Shown here in pieces: positions 35,177-43,555 of a DNA stretch of 64,000 bases. The first letter of the stretch is position 1, and every line of letters starts with the position of its first letter. The stretch is from SVEL01 sp017381055 (GTDB lineage Bacteria; Bacillota; Clostridia; Lachnospirales; Lachnospiraceae). A program made the translations under genes and the position numbers. The notes under the pieces were generated by a model, which was not told where the DNA came from, did not search any database, and was given only the letters and a program-made list of their open reading frames with translations. Location of the stretch: the NCBI GenBank assembly GCA_036307185.1, contig JAXJYC010000064.1:42412-106411 (forward strand). Reading direction: 5' to 3'.

Positions 35177-36166
35177 GTGAATATTAATATTTATTACGGT
35201 GGTCGCGGTGTTATCGAAGACCCAACCTTATATGTTTTAGAAAAAATTGAACATGTACTTTCAGAACTTCGTGTTAATTTTACTCGTTATAATTTATACG
35301 ATATGAAAAATACAATTACAACTTTACCTCAGACACTTAAGGATGCTGACGGTATAATTCTTGCTGTTAGCTTAGAGTGGTTAGGTATTGGTGGATATAT
35401 GCAGCAGTTCTTAGATGCATGCTGGTTATACGGTGACAAAGATAAGATAAGCTCTACTTATATGTTCCCTGTTGTTATTTCCACAACATCTGGCGAACAG
35501 GAAGCAACTCTCACATTAAAGAATGCATGGGAAATTCTTGGCGGTATATGTGGCCCTGGAATTTGTGCATATGTTGAAGATTGCATTGAATTTGAAAGAA
35601 GCAAAGACTATCTTGCGATTATAGAAAAGTCTGCTGAAAATGTTTACAGAGTAATTCAGCAAAAAACAAAAGGACTTCCTTCAAGTAATAAAGCTATACG
35701 CAGAAATCATATTAAGGCAGCTCTTGATCTCACTCCACAGGAAAGTGAACAGCTTTCAAAATATGTTTCTGACGATATATATGTTAAACAGCAAAAGGAA
35801 GATATAGAACAGCTTGCAAGCTTCTTCAAAGGCAAGTTAAATGCTCAAGGAACAGATGTAGATATGGAATTTATCAAACCTTTCAATTCTCATTTTGCTC
35901 CACAGGAAGGATTCTCAGCTAGCTACTTATTCGAGATAACAGACAGAAATCGTTCACTTTATGTTAATGTAGAAAACGATTCCTTAACTTGTAAATATGA
36001 AAAGCACTCTTCACCTGATGTATATGCAAAACTTAAGCATTCTGTATTAGATGAAATAGTTCACGGAAGAATGACATTCCAGAAAGCTTTCATGACTGGC
36101 GATATGAGTGCAAAGGGTAATTTTAAAACACTTCGTATGCTCGATATGTTATTTGATTTCTCTTAA
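35177..36166 (+). CDS. Flavodoxin-like protein fused to an SCP2 sterol-carrier-type domain
   Basis: A 329-residue two-domain protein. The N-terminal part (1-165) has an NAD(P)H-dependent FMN-reductase/flavodoxin-like pattern (NIYYGGRG, DADGIILAVSLEWLGIGGYM, PVVISTTSGEQEATLTL). The C-terminal part (about 215-329) is SCP2-like, with YLFEITDRNRSLYVNVEN, DEIVHGRMTFQKAFMTGDM and KGNFKTLRMLDMLF. The gene starts at GTG 35177 behind AAGGAG. It ends exactly where the convergent kinase gene ends. The substrate is unknown. Confidence 0.8.
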   Translation: MNINIYYGGRGVIEDPTLYVLEKIEHVLSELRVNFTRYNLYDMKNTITTLPQTLKDADGIILAVSLEWLGIGGYMQQFLDACWLYGDKDKISSTYMFPVVISTTSGEQEATLTLKNAWEILGGICGPGICAYVEDCIEFERSKDYLAIIEKSAENVYRVIQQKTKGLPSSNKAIRRNHIKAALDLTPQESEQLSKYVSDDIYVKQQKEDIEQLASFFKGKLNAQGTDVDMEFIKPFNSHFAPQEGFSASYLFEITDRNRSLYVNVENDSLTCKYEKHSSPDVYAKLKHSVLDEIVHGRMTFQKAFMTGDMSAKGNFKTLRMLDMLFDFS

Positions 36167-36931
36167 TTATTTTAATATTGGAAGATAGATATGTATGGCA
36201 GTACCTGTTCCTAGAACAGATACTGCTTCTATTTTTCCCTTATGGTCTTCCACAATTTTTCTTACTACAGATAACCCCAAACCCGTTCCATCTTTTTTTC
36301 CATATGTAAACATAGGCTGAAATATTTCACTTATATGAGCCTCGCATATTCCTTTTCCATTATCCCTAATTTCTATATGCACCATTTCTTTAGCATGAGT
36401 TATGTTTTTATCCATAGTAGCATCTATAGTTATTGGCTCTATCAAAACACTTACATCTATTCTTTTCCCTTTATTATCTTCATTTTCCTCTATAGCATCT
36501 ATACAGTTTTTTAGTACATTTATCAATGCTTGACGTAATTTTAATAAATCCGCATATATCTTTTTATTTCCTGTATTATCCTGTCTATGAGTAACAAGTA
36601 AAACCTTCTCACTACCTGCCATTTTAGAAAAAGCACTTTCTATAGAACTAACAAGTTCCCCCACTGTAACCTCTTTTTTTGCAAGACTTTCTGTATGGTT
36701 ATATTCTCTTAATTCCTTGAATAGATTACATATGTATGTATAATCATTTTTTAAATCACTTACATCACATTTTCCATGAGCAGTTGCAATATCTGTCTCC
36801 ACATAGAATATACTTGCGCCTAATAATGTCAACGCATTTCCCATTTCATGAGACAGCTTTCGCAAAACCGTTTTTAACTCTCTATTTTCTTCCTCTAGCT
36901 TTTCATAGCTGGCCAACTTTACCTGTTCCAT
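36167..36931 (-). CDS. Soluble sensor histidine kinase without partner regulator
   Basis: A 254-residue cytoplasmic kinase. It has the H box LSHEMGNAL with His28, the N box LINVLKNCIDAIEEN, the G1 box IEIRDNGKGI and the G2 box GTGLGLSVV. There is no membrane segment and only about 20 residues before the dimerisation helix, so any sensory input must come from elsewhere. No response regulator gene is adjacent. The last base of its stop codon abuts that of the flavodoxin-SCP2 gene. The family pattern resembles NtrB/PilS-type catalytic cores. Confidence 0.9.
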   Translation of the reverse strand: MEQVKLASYEKLEEENRELKTVLRKLSHEMGNALTLLGASIFYVETDIATAHGKCDVSDLKNDYTYICNLFKELREYNHTESLAKKEVTVGELVSSIESAFSKMAGSEKVLLVTHRQDNTGNKKIYADLLKLRQALINVLKNCIDAIEENEDNKGKRIDVSVLIEPITIDATMDKNITHAKEMVHIEIRDNGKGICEAHISEIFQPMFTYGKKDGTGLGLSVVRKIVEDHKGKIEAVSVLGTGTAIHIYLPILK

Positions 36932-37072
36932 TTCCCCTCCTATTATCTATAAAAATATTCTTTTTCTACTGTTAAATCATATATGTTCGTGATATACTAT
37001 TCCTAACACAATAGATGTTAATATTAAAGTTAAATCGTGTTGCAAATTTCGACATATGGAGAGGTATTTATC

Positions 37073-37492
37073 ATGAAGGATAGTAATTGTATTTTCTGTA
37101 AAATCATTAGTGGGGAATTTTCTTCATACACATTATATGAAGATGAAGATTTTAAAGTAATTTTCGATATAAGCCCAGTTACTAAAGGTCATGCAATTCT
37201 TATTGCTAAAAAACATTATAAAAATTTATTTGAATTAGACGATCAAGTAGCATCTAGAGCTCTTGTTGTTGTAAAAAAAGTTGCAACTGCATTAGCTAGC
37301 GAACTTAATTGCGACGGCTTTAATCTTTTACAGAATAATGAAGCCATTGCGGGACAGACAATTTTCCATTTCCATATACATTTAATACCTAGATACAAGG
37401 ATGATAATGTTTCTCTTGTCCCTACTCCAGGTCAATTGGATACAGAATTTGCTACAGAACTAGCAGATAAAATCAAAACAAAATTATCATAA
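37073..37492 (+). CDS. HIT family protein (nucleotide hydrolase/transferase)
   Basis: A 139-residue histidine-triad protein, typically hydrolysing AMP-linked or dinucleotide substrates. The triad is HFHIH (99-103), and Cys6/Cys9 with the downstream His residues suggest a zinc site. The start is ATG 37073 (MKDSNCIFCKI) because GGAGAGG lies eight bases upstream; the frame extends 12 codons further without one. murG follows 17 bases later. Confidence 0.94.
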   Translation: MKDSNCIFCKIISGEFSSYTLYEDEDFKVIFDISPVTKGHAILIAKKHYKNLFELDDQVASRALVVVKKVATALASELNCDGFNLLQNNEAIAGQTIFHFHIHLIPRYKDDNVSLVPTPGQLDTEFATELADKIKTKLS

Positions 37493-37509
37493 TATTCCAG
37501 AGGTGTCTT

Positions 37510-38574
37510 ATGAAAAAAATATTATTAACTGGTGGTGGAACTGCTGGTCATGTTACACCTAACATTGCTCTTATTCCATCCTTAAAAGAACTTAATTATG
37601 AGATTAAATACATAGGCTCCTATGACGGCATAGAGAAAAAACTTATTGAAGAATTAGGAATTCCATACCAAGGTATTTCTTCTGGCAAATTCAGACGCTA
37701 TATGTCATTAAAAAACTTCTCAGATCCTTTCCGCGTTTTAAAGGGTTATAGAGAAGCAAAAAAATTCATAAAAGAATATAAGCCAGATGTACTTTTTTCA
37801 AAAGGTGGTTTCGTAAGTGTGCCTGTCGTATTTGCTTGCAAAAAATACAAGGTACCTATCATTATTCATGAATCAGATATGACACCAGGTCTTGCAAACA
37901 AACTTTCAATACGTCACGCAAAAACTGTATGTCATAATTTCCCTGAAACTAAGAATTATCTCCCAGAAGGAAAGTCCCTTTTAACGGGCTCTCCTATTAG
38001 AGCTGAATTGATGAGTGGAGATAAAGAAGCCGGACTTCGTTTCTGTAGATTTGATAATTCAAAGCCAGTAATTATGGTTACAGGTGGAAGTCTTGGAGCA
38101 CTTGCTCTTAATAAAGCTGTTAGAAATGCTCTTCCAGAATTACTTAAAGATTTCCAAATTGTTCACTTATGTGGCAAAGGTAAAATTGATGAGTCACTAA
38201 AAAACACACCATCATATGTGCAGTTTGATTATATTAAAGATGAGATGAAGGATTTATTTGCAATGGCTGATATAATCATTTCACGAGCTGGTGCCAATGC
38301 AATTTGCGAAATTCAAGCTTTATGTAAGCCAAACATCTTAGTTCCACTTCCTGCTTCAGCAAGTCGTGGCGATCAGATTTTAAATGCTAAATCATTTAAA
38401 AAACAAGGTTTTAGTGAAGTTCTTGATGAAGAAACTCTTACAACAGATTTACTTATTTCTACTGTTAAAGATATGTACGCAAATAAAGAAAAATATATTG
38501 ATGCTATGAAGTCTTCTAATATGACAGACGCTGTATCAACAATTGTTAATCTCATAGAAGAAACAGTTAATTAA
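37510..38574 (+). CDS. murG: UDP-GlcNAc:lipid I GlcNAc transferase MurG
   Basis: This 354-residue GT28 enzyme converts lipid I to lipid II at the inner face of the membrane, the last cytoplasmic step of peptidoglycan precursor synthesis. The N-terminal loop is LTGGGTAGHVTPNIAL and the donor-binding loop is MVTGGSLGALALN. ADIIISRAGANAICEIQ and PLPASASRGDQILNA are the C-domain motifs. The gene stands apart from a division/cell-wall cluster, behind the HIT gene, and ends in a shared terminator. Confidence 0.95.
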   Translation: MKKILLTGGGTAGHVTPNIALIPSLKELNYEIKYIGSYDGIEKKLIEELGIPYQGISSGKFRRYMSLKNFSDPFRVLKGYREAKKFIKEYKPDVLFSKGGFVSVPVVFACKKYKVPIIIHESDMTPGLANKLSIRHAKTVCHNFPETKNYLPEGKSLLTGSPIRAELMSGDKEAGLRFCRFDNSKPVIMVTGGSLGALALNKAVRNALPELLKDFQIVHLCGKGKIDESLKNTPSYVQFDYIKDEMKDLFAMADIIISRAGANAICEIQALCKPNILVPLPASASRGDQILNAKSFKKQGFSEVLDEETLTTDLLISTVKDMYANKEKYIDAMKSSNMTDAVSTIVNLIEETVN

Positions 38575-38596
38575 TTTATATAGTAAATGCTAATAA

Positions 38597-38640
38597 AAGG
38601 AGAAGCACCTATATTTCATAGGTACTTCTCCTTAAAATTT
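38597..38640. terminator. Bidirectional terminator between murG and the HD-GYP gene
   Basis: AAGGAGAAGCACCTAT (38597-38612) pairs with ATAGGTACTTCTCCTT (38618-38633) with one mismatch or wobble. T-rich sequence follows on both strands, and it lies between convergent genes. Confidence 0.88.
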
Positions 38641-38650
38641 TTCACATATT

Positions 38651-39724
38651 CTAATCTATTGTGTCAACTATAAACATAGTAAGATGTGTTGTCATATCCT
38701 TAATAACCTCACCTTCCATCGGTCTGCCATCCTTATCAGATATAATCTTTATCACTGGTCTGTCTATATTGTTCTTATTCTGTTTAATTACAACGCCGAT
38801 TTCTTCATCGCTAGTTATAACTTTAGTACCTATAGGATACATGGCCACCATTGTAAGAAGTTGTGTTGCAAACTTTTCCTCAAAAGACATAAGTGCATGG
38901 AATCGAATATATTCTACAACTTCATGTACTTTCATCTGCTTACAACCAATTCCATTTATAAGGCAATCAAAAGCGTCGCAAACTTCAACAATCTTAACAG
39001 CATCACTTAATGTTTCACCATTATTCTTAAATGGATATCCTGTTCCATCGTTTCGCTCATGATGAAACAATACTATATCCTTTGCAACTTGTCCTAACCA
39101 CTCTTCATCCTTTAAGGTATCATATCCTAATATAACATGCTTTCTAAATTCACTTCGTTCTTTAGTATCCAATTCATTTACATCAATATTTTCATACGGA
39201 ACAACAACATACCTTAATCCTATATCATGCAAAATGCATCCTTTAGCAATCTCTCTTACTACATCTTTTTCAAAATTATTTTTCAAAGCAATCAATGTAG
39301 CCATAGCACATACATTTATACTGTGAGAATATATATCTGTACCCTCTTTTCTTATATTAGCTACACGCTCCATTACCTCATCCTCTGAAGTAATATCATT
39401 GATAATATTATCTGCTGCAGTACATAACTTTTCTAAATCAGATGTGTTTTTATATACATGTTTCTCTAATACATCTTTAACAATAGCTCGGCTCTCTTCC
39501 TTTACTTGTTCTTTTATAAATCCTTTATTATCATTTGTAAAATCAATATCTAAAAATAAAGAATCATCTATAAAAACATACTCAATCCCAAGCTCAAGTA
39601 ACTTATCTATATAATCTAATTTAATTATAGATCCTTTTACCATTAGTTCAGCGCCAGACTCTGTTAAAATATGTTTAGCTAATTTTTCATTACCCTTCAA
39701 TTCACTAACTTTTACTAGTTTCAC
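38651..39724 (-). CDS. HD-GYP domain protein (probable cyclic di-GMP phosphodiesterase)
   Basis: A 357-residue soluble protein. It has an N-terminal DUF3391-like region (about 1-110) and then an HD-GYP domain with HDIG (His166, Asp167) and HHERNDGTGYP (221-231), which includes the GYP signature in full. Such enzymes usually hydrolyse c-di-GMP and so influence motility and surface attachment. With flagellin and a Tad pilus in the same window, this is a plausible link, though only an inference. The start is GTG 39724 behind GAGG. Confidence 0.9.
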   Translation of the reverse strand: MKLVKVSELKGNEKLAKHILTESGAELMVKGSIIKLDYIDKLLELGIEYVFIDDSLFLDIDFTNDNKGFIKEQVKEESRAIVKDVLEKHVYKNTSDLEKLCTAADNIINDITSEDEVMERVANIRKEGTDIYSHSINVCAMATLIALKNNFEKDVVREIAKGCILHDIGLRYVVVPYENIDVNELDTKERSEFRKHVILGYDTLKDEEWLGQVAKDIVLFHHERNDGTGYPFKNNGETLSDAVKIVEVCDAFDCLINGIGCKQMKVHEVVEYIRFHALMSFEEKFATQLLTMVAMYPIGTKVITSDEEIGVVIKQNKNNIDRPVIKIISDKDGRPMEGEVIKDMTTHLTMFIVDTID

Positions 39725-39752
39725 TTCTTATCCTCATATTATACTGTACAAT

Positions 39753-40271
39753 TTATTGTACATCTTTACCAAGAGCTTTATCTAATGCCTTTTTCTCTTC
39801 ATCTCCCAAAGGTATATATGACTCTCCCTTTATGATTTCCTTAATGTAAATATAACAACCCTCTCTACTATGCATTGCATTAATTACATGGCCTGTATCA
39901 TTCTTATCTAACATAACAAGTGCAAAACTTAACTTTCCACCCATCTCGTTAAACGCATCATACTTTACAATTCCGCACTTCTGAACAGTTAATTTTAAGT
40001 TTTCAAATATTTCTGTTATCTGAGTTGTCTTGTTATCATTCTCTGCTATAAGAGTATCTATCTGCTCAAATCTTTTAAACATAACATCCTCTAAGCTTTC
40101 AGCATCCTTACCTCTCATAAACTTATCATACTTAATAGATAATTCTTTAAGCTTTTTTGCTGTAACTACGGCATAAATTATTACACCAACTAACATCACT
40201 AAAAGAATAATAAAAATAATTGCTGGATCAATAGTTCCCAATCCTATTTTTTCAAAAATGTTACTATTCAT
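39753..40271 (-). CDS. DUF4446 family membrane-anchored protein
   Basis: A 172-residue protein with one N-terminal membrane helix (about 15-36), a short coiled coil (about 40-95) and a small C-terminal domain (CGIVKYDAFNEMGGKLSFAL, MHSREGCYIYIKEI, KGESYIPLG). I recognise it as the DUF4446 type often encoded right after parB in Firmicutes. Function unknown to me. GAGAGG precedes ATG 40271. Confidence 0.85.
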   Translation of the reverse strand: MNSNIFEKIGLGTIDPAIIFIILLVMLVGVIIYAVVTAKKLKELSIKYDKFMRGKDAESLEDVMFKRFEQIDTLIAENDNKTTQITEIFENLKLTVQKCGIVKYDAFNEMGGKLSFALVMLDKNDTGHVINAMHSREGCYIYIKEIIKGESYIPLGDEEKKALDKALGKDVQ

Positions 40272-40295
40272 ACTTTACCTCTCTTGTGAATAAAT

Positions 40296-41228
40296 TTATA
40301 TTTTATTAATAAGCGCTACTATTCTTTCTAAATCCTCAGTCGAATAGTATTCTATTTCAATCTTTCCTTTATTCTTGTTTTTTCTATTAATTGATACATT
40401 AGAACCAATTTTATCTTTAAGCTTATTCTCTAAATTCTTATAAACAAACTGATCTGTAAACTCTTCCTTTTCCTTTTTAGGTGCAGGATTAAGTATATTT
40501 TTCACTAATCTTTCAGTTTCTCTAACGCTAAGCTTTTCATCAAATATCTTTGTAGCCAATTCAATCTGCTTTTCCTTATCCTCAATACCAATAAGTGCTC
40601 TTGCATGTCCACTAGTAATCATCTCATCAATAATCATTTGCTGCACTTCATCAGTAAGCTTAAGAAGTCTCATAGAGTTTGTTATAGCAACTCTACTCTT
40701 GCTAACTCTCTCTGCTACTTCATCTTGCTTAAGCTTAAATTCATTAAGTAATCTCTTATAAGCATGAGCTTCTTCAATAGGATTTAAATCCTCTCTTTGA
40801 ATATTTTCAATTAAAGCTATCTCAACTATCTGTTGTTCAGTATAATCCTTAATAACTACTGGAACCTCTTTAACACCAGCAAGCTTACATGCTCTCCAAC
40901 GTCTTTCACCTGCTATTATTTCATAATAGCCTTCTCTTTTTTGTACTATTAATGGTTCAATAACTCCATGAATCTTTATAGATTCAGCAAGTTCCATCAA
41001 CGCATCCTCATTAAAATTCTTACGTGGCTGCTGACGATTAGGTTCTATTTCTGTTATCTTTACTAAAGTTTCTACTTTTTTCTCAACAATCTTTTCTACA
41101 ACTTTTTCTACTACCTTTTCTACCACTTCAACCTCTGGCTTTTCTTTTGCTTTTGGTTTAGCCATAACTTCAGGGATTAACGAGTCTAATCCTCTTCCAA
41201 GGCCGTTTTTCTTTACCTTTGTTGCCAT
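40296..41228 (-). CDS. parB: Chromosome partitioning protein ParB (Spo0J)
   Basis: A 310-residue CTP-dependent DNA clamp that loads at parS and organises the origin region. It has an N-terminal Lys/Glu-rich linker and then the CTP-binding box (IAGERRWRACKLAG). The helix-turn-helix region is LKQDEVAERVSKSRVAITN, and a C-terminal dimerisation domain follows. Low-complexity VVEKVVEKVVEK repeats occur at about 30-55. Three perfect parS sites lie 0.9-1.7 kb upstream. It starts 26 bases after parA. Confidence 0.96.
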   Translation of the reverse strand: MATKVKKNGLGRGLDSLIPEVMAKPKAKEKPEVEVVEKVVEKVVEKIVEKKVETLVKITEIEPNRQQPRKNFNEDALMELAESIKIHGVIEPLIVQKREGYYEIIAGERRWRACKLAGVKEVPVVIKDYTEQQIVEIALIENIQREDLNPIEEAHAYKRLLNEFKLKQDEVAERVSKSRVAITNSMRLLKLTDEVQQMIIDEMITSGHARALIGIEDKEKQIELATKIFDEKLSVRETERLVKNILNPAPKKEKEEFTDQFVYKNLENKLKDKIGSNVSINRKNKNKGKIEIEYYSTEDLERIVALINKI

Positions 41229-41253
41229 CTATAATACCTCCAATTCTTCCTAC

Positions 41254-42024
41254 TTATTCTTCATTTCCAAAGTTTGCAACTTCTTCTGCAAGAAGTCTAT
41301 AACTCTCTGCTCCTGCTGACTTCGAATCATATAAATTAATTGGCATTCCATGACTTGGAGCTTCTGCTAATCTTATATTTCTAGGAATAATTGTCTTATA
41401 TACATTTTGCTTTAAATTAGACTTAACATTCTCAACAACCTGAAGAGATAAATTTGTTCTAGCATCATACATTGTAAACACAACGCCTTCAATCTCAAGT
41501 GTTGGATTAAGTCTCTCCTTAACAAGATTAATTGTATGTATAAGCTGTGATAAACCTTCCAATGCATAATACTCACACTGAATAGGTACAAGAACACTAT
41601 CCGCAGTTGTCATAGCATTTACTGTAAGCATATTTAATGATGGAGGACAATCAATTACTATAAAATCATAATTATCCTTTATCTCATCTATCTTCTTCTT
41701 AAGTATATACTCTCTTTCTTCTACACCGATTAAGTCAATCTCAGCTCCCGAAAGATTTACATTTGATGGAAGTAAATCAAGATTATCTATAACATCCTTA
41801 AGCAAGCACTCTTCCATCTCACACTCACCTATAATCATTTCATAAACTGTATTCTCTAACTGATTCTTATCCACACCTACGCCACTTGTAGCATTTCCCT
41901 GTGGATCAATATCTATCAACAATACCTTCTTATTCAATTCAGCTAGACATGCAGATAAATTTGTCGATGTTGTTGTCTTTCCAACACCACCCTTTTGGTT
42001 TGCAACCGCAATTATTCTTCCCAT
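41254..42024 (-). CDS. parA: Chromosome partitioning ATPase ParA (Soj)
   Basis: A 256-residue Walker-type ATPase that drives origin segregation with ParB and affects DnaA activity in related bacteria. The deviant Walker A is QKGGVGKTT near the N-terminus, followed by DPQGNATSG and DCPPSLNMLTVNA. The start is set at ATG 42024 (MGRIIAVANQ) with AAAGG nine bases upstream; the frame stays open a further 19 codons. A parS site lies 90 bases upstream, so ParB could affect its transcription. Confidence 0.96.
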   Translation of the reverse strand: MGRIIAVANQKGGVGKTTTSTNLSACLAELNKKVLLIDIDPQGNATSGVGVDKNQLENTVYEMIIGECEMEECLLKDVIDNLDLLPSNVNLSGAEIDLIGVEEREYILKKKIDEIKDNYDFIVIDCPPSLNMLTVNAMTTADSVLVPIQCEYYALEGLSQLIHTINLVKERLNPTLEIEGVVFTMYDARTNLSLQVVENVKSNLKQNVYKTIIPRNIRLAEAPSHGMPINLYDSKSAGAESYRLLAEEVANFGNEE

Positions 42025-42113
42025 TATCATGTGCCTTTCTTTATTCAAAATATTTTTTTCTACATAATAAGATAATATCATAAATTCTCTCTCATTTCTA
42101 CACCATAATCAAA

Positions 42114-42129
42114 TGTTTCACGTGAAACA
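42114..42129. promoter_or_regulatory. parS site 1
   Basis: TGTTTCACGTGAAACA is a perfect 16-bp parS palindrome, the consensus of Firmicutes. The symmetry extends to 42111-42132. It lies in the divergent promoter region between parA and the NUDIX gene. Confidence 0.96.
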
Positions 42130-42141
42130 TTTGAGAAGTTC

Positions 42142-42170
42142 TTGAAACTTTCCAGTTTTTAAGGTATCAT
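42142..42170 (+). promoter_or_regulatory. Promoter of the NUDIX gene
   Basis: TTGAAA (42142-42147), 17 bases, TATCAT (42165-42170). It lies 13 bases beyond parS site 1, so ParB spreading could influence it. Confidence 0.7.
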
Positions 42171-42201
42171 AAGTCTATTCCATATAGCAAGGGAGATTTA
42201 T

Positions 42202-42681
42202 ATGAGTGTAAGAAGTACTGCGAAAGCAATTATTATAGATAATAATAAAGTTTTACTAAATAAATGTTACGATAAATATAACGGTGACTATTATTCTTTA
42301 CCAGGTGGAGGTCAAGATAAATACGAGTCCATTTATGATGCGGTCATAAGAGAATGTAAAGAAGAAACTGGTTATAATGTAACTCCAGTTCGTTTCTGTG
42401 GTATTTGTGAAGAGATTTGTGACAACGAAGAAACCAGAAAATTTTACTCACAGTATGCTCATAAGTTATATCACATTTTTATTTGTAATTTAGTTGATAG
42501 GAACATTGATTCTCCAACAAGTATTGATGATATGCAAGAAGAAAGTCAATGGATAGATATAGAAGAATTAAATAACATTCGTATTTTACCTGTCTCTTTA
42601 GGAGAGAACATTTACAAAATTATAAAAGATAATCTAACTCTAGATTTAGGTTCATCTCACATTGCTCACAATCACGGATAA
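42202..42681 (+). CDS. NUDIX hydrolase
   Basis: A 159-residue pyrophosphohydrolase. The Nudix box runs from Gly37 to about residue 59 and contains R50-E51-x2-E54-E55-x-G57, the metal-binding core. The substrate cannot be deduced. It has its own promoter and AGGGAG before ATG 42202. The gene is flanked by parS sites 1 and 2; site 2 begins at the very next base after the stop codon. It is the only plus-strand gene in this minus-strand block apart from the alpha/beta hydrolase. Confidence 0.9.
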   Translation: MSVRSTAKAIIIDNNKVLLNKCYDKYNGDYYSLPGGGQDKYESIYDAVIRECKEETGYNVTPVRFCGICEEICDNEETRKFYSQYAHKLYHIFICNLVDRNIDSPTSIDDMQEESQWIDIEELNNIRILPVSLGENIYKIIKDNLTLDLGSSHIAHNHG

Positions 42682-42697
42682 TGTTTCACGTGAAACA
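42682..42697. promoter_or_regulatory. parS site 2, abutting the NUDIX stop codon
   Basis: A second perfect TGTTTCACGTGAAACA starts directly after TAA 42679-42681. Confidence 0.96.
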
Positions 42698-42848
42698 TTT
42701 GAGTTAAATATGTATTTATAGATAAAGTAAATTATAAAAAAGGATTATTATTTTCAAATGCATAAGAACAAAGCACAGCTTTTTTTATCATTTAGATTAG
42801 TTTTTTGACACTTGAATCTCATATAAGAAGTTCTAATCGAGAACTTTC

Positions 42849-42898
42849 CTATAAAAGAAAAGGAATGTTTCACGTGAAACATTCCTTTTCTTTTATAG
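42849..42898. promoter_or_regulatory. parS site 3 at the centre of a perfect 50-bp palindrome
   Basis: The parS core TGTTTCACGTGAAACA is at 42866-42881. Outside it the symmetry continues without a mismatch through AGGAA/TTCCT and AAAAG blocks to 42849 and 42898, making 50 bp of perfect palindrome. It covers the stop codon of the response regulator gene (42893-42895). In RNA it would form a long hairpin and probably ends that transcript. Confidence 0.95.
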
Positions 42899-43534
42899 AT
42901 TAACTAAATTATTTTTTATGGCAAATACCGCTGCTTGTGTTCTATCGGAAACATCTATCTTCTTAAATATATTCGATACATGATTCTTAACTGTTCTCTC
43001 ACTTATATCCAACTTAGATGCTATTTCTTTATTAAACAATCCTTCAGCAATAAGCTTAAGTACTTCTACTTCTCTTCGAGTAAGTTCATTCAACTTTTCA
43101 TCTATCTCTACCTTACTTGCTAATCCAGCATTTAGCATTGGTGTAAGTGATGGCTGAACAAATTTTTCTCCCTCATAAACTGTATATATTGCCTTCTTCA
43201 GAAGATTAGAATCTGAATCCTTAAGTACATATCCATCACAACCTATTTCCACTGCCTTCATAAGATAATCTATTTCATTATGTATTGTTAATATCAAAAC
43301 CTTAACATTAATTTTATTAAGCTTTATTTGTTTTAAGGTTTCAAGTCCATTCATATTTGGCATATTAATATCTAGAAGTAATACATCTACGTTATATTCA
43401 TCTAATTTTTCTAACGCCTCTTTTCCATCTGAAGCCTCAGCTACAACCTTAAGATTTTCATCTAGCTCTAATAACTGTCTTAACCCTTCTCTTATCATTG
43501 AATGATCATCTGCAATAACTAACTTAATTCCCAT
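42893..43534 (-). CDS. DegU-like LuxR-family response regulator
   Basis: A 213-residue regulator with a receiver domain (acidic pair Asp9/Asp10, phospho-acceptor Asp55 in LLLDINMPN, Lys105 in VLKDS) and a C-terminal LuxR-type helix-turn-helix (about 150-213, ELTRREVEVLKLIAEGLFNK and SERTVKNHVSNIFKKI). It lies 21 bases after a DegS-like kinase gene and is surely its partner. Target genes are unknown; DegU-type regulators often govern motility and secreted products. Its stop codon lies inside the parS-centred palindrome. Confidence 0.95.
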   Translation of the reverse strand: MGIKLVIADDHSMIREGLRQLLELDENLKVVAEASDGKEALEKLDEYNVDVLLLDINMPNMNGLETLKQIKLNKINVKVLILTIHNEIDYLMKAVEIGCDGYVLKDSDSNLLKKAIYTVYEGEKFVQPSLTPMLNAGLASKVEIDEKLNELTRREVEVLKLIAEGLFNKEIASKLDISERTVKNHVSNIFKKIDVSDRTQAAVFAIKNNLVNL

Positions 43535-43555
43535 TTACTATAACCAAACCTTTCC

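Noticed and set aside
42849..42898. Palindrome as an insertion-sequence end or cruciform scar
   Set aside because: The centre is an exact parS consensus and two more exact parS copies lie close by, next to parAB.
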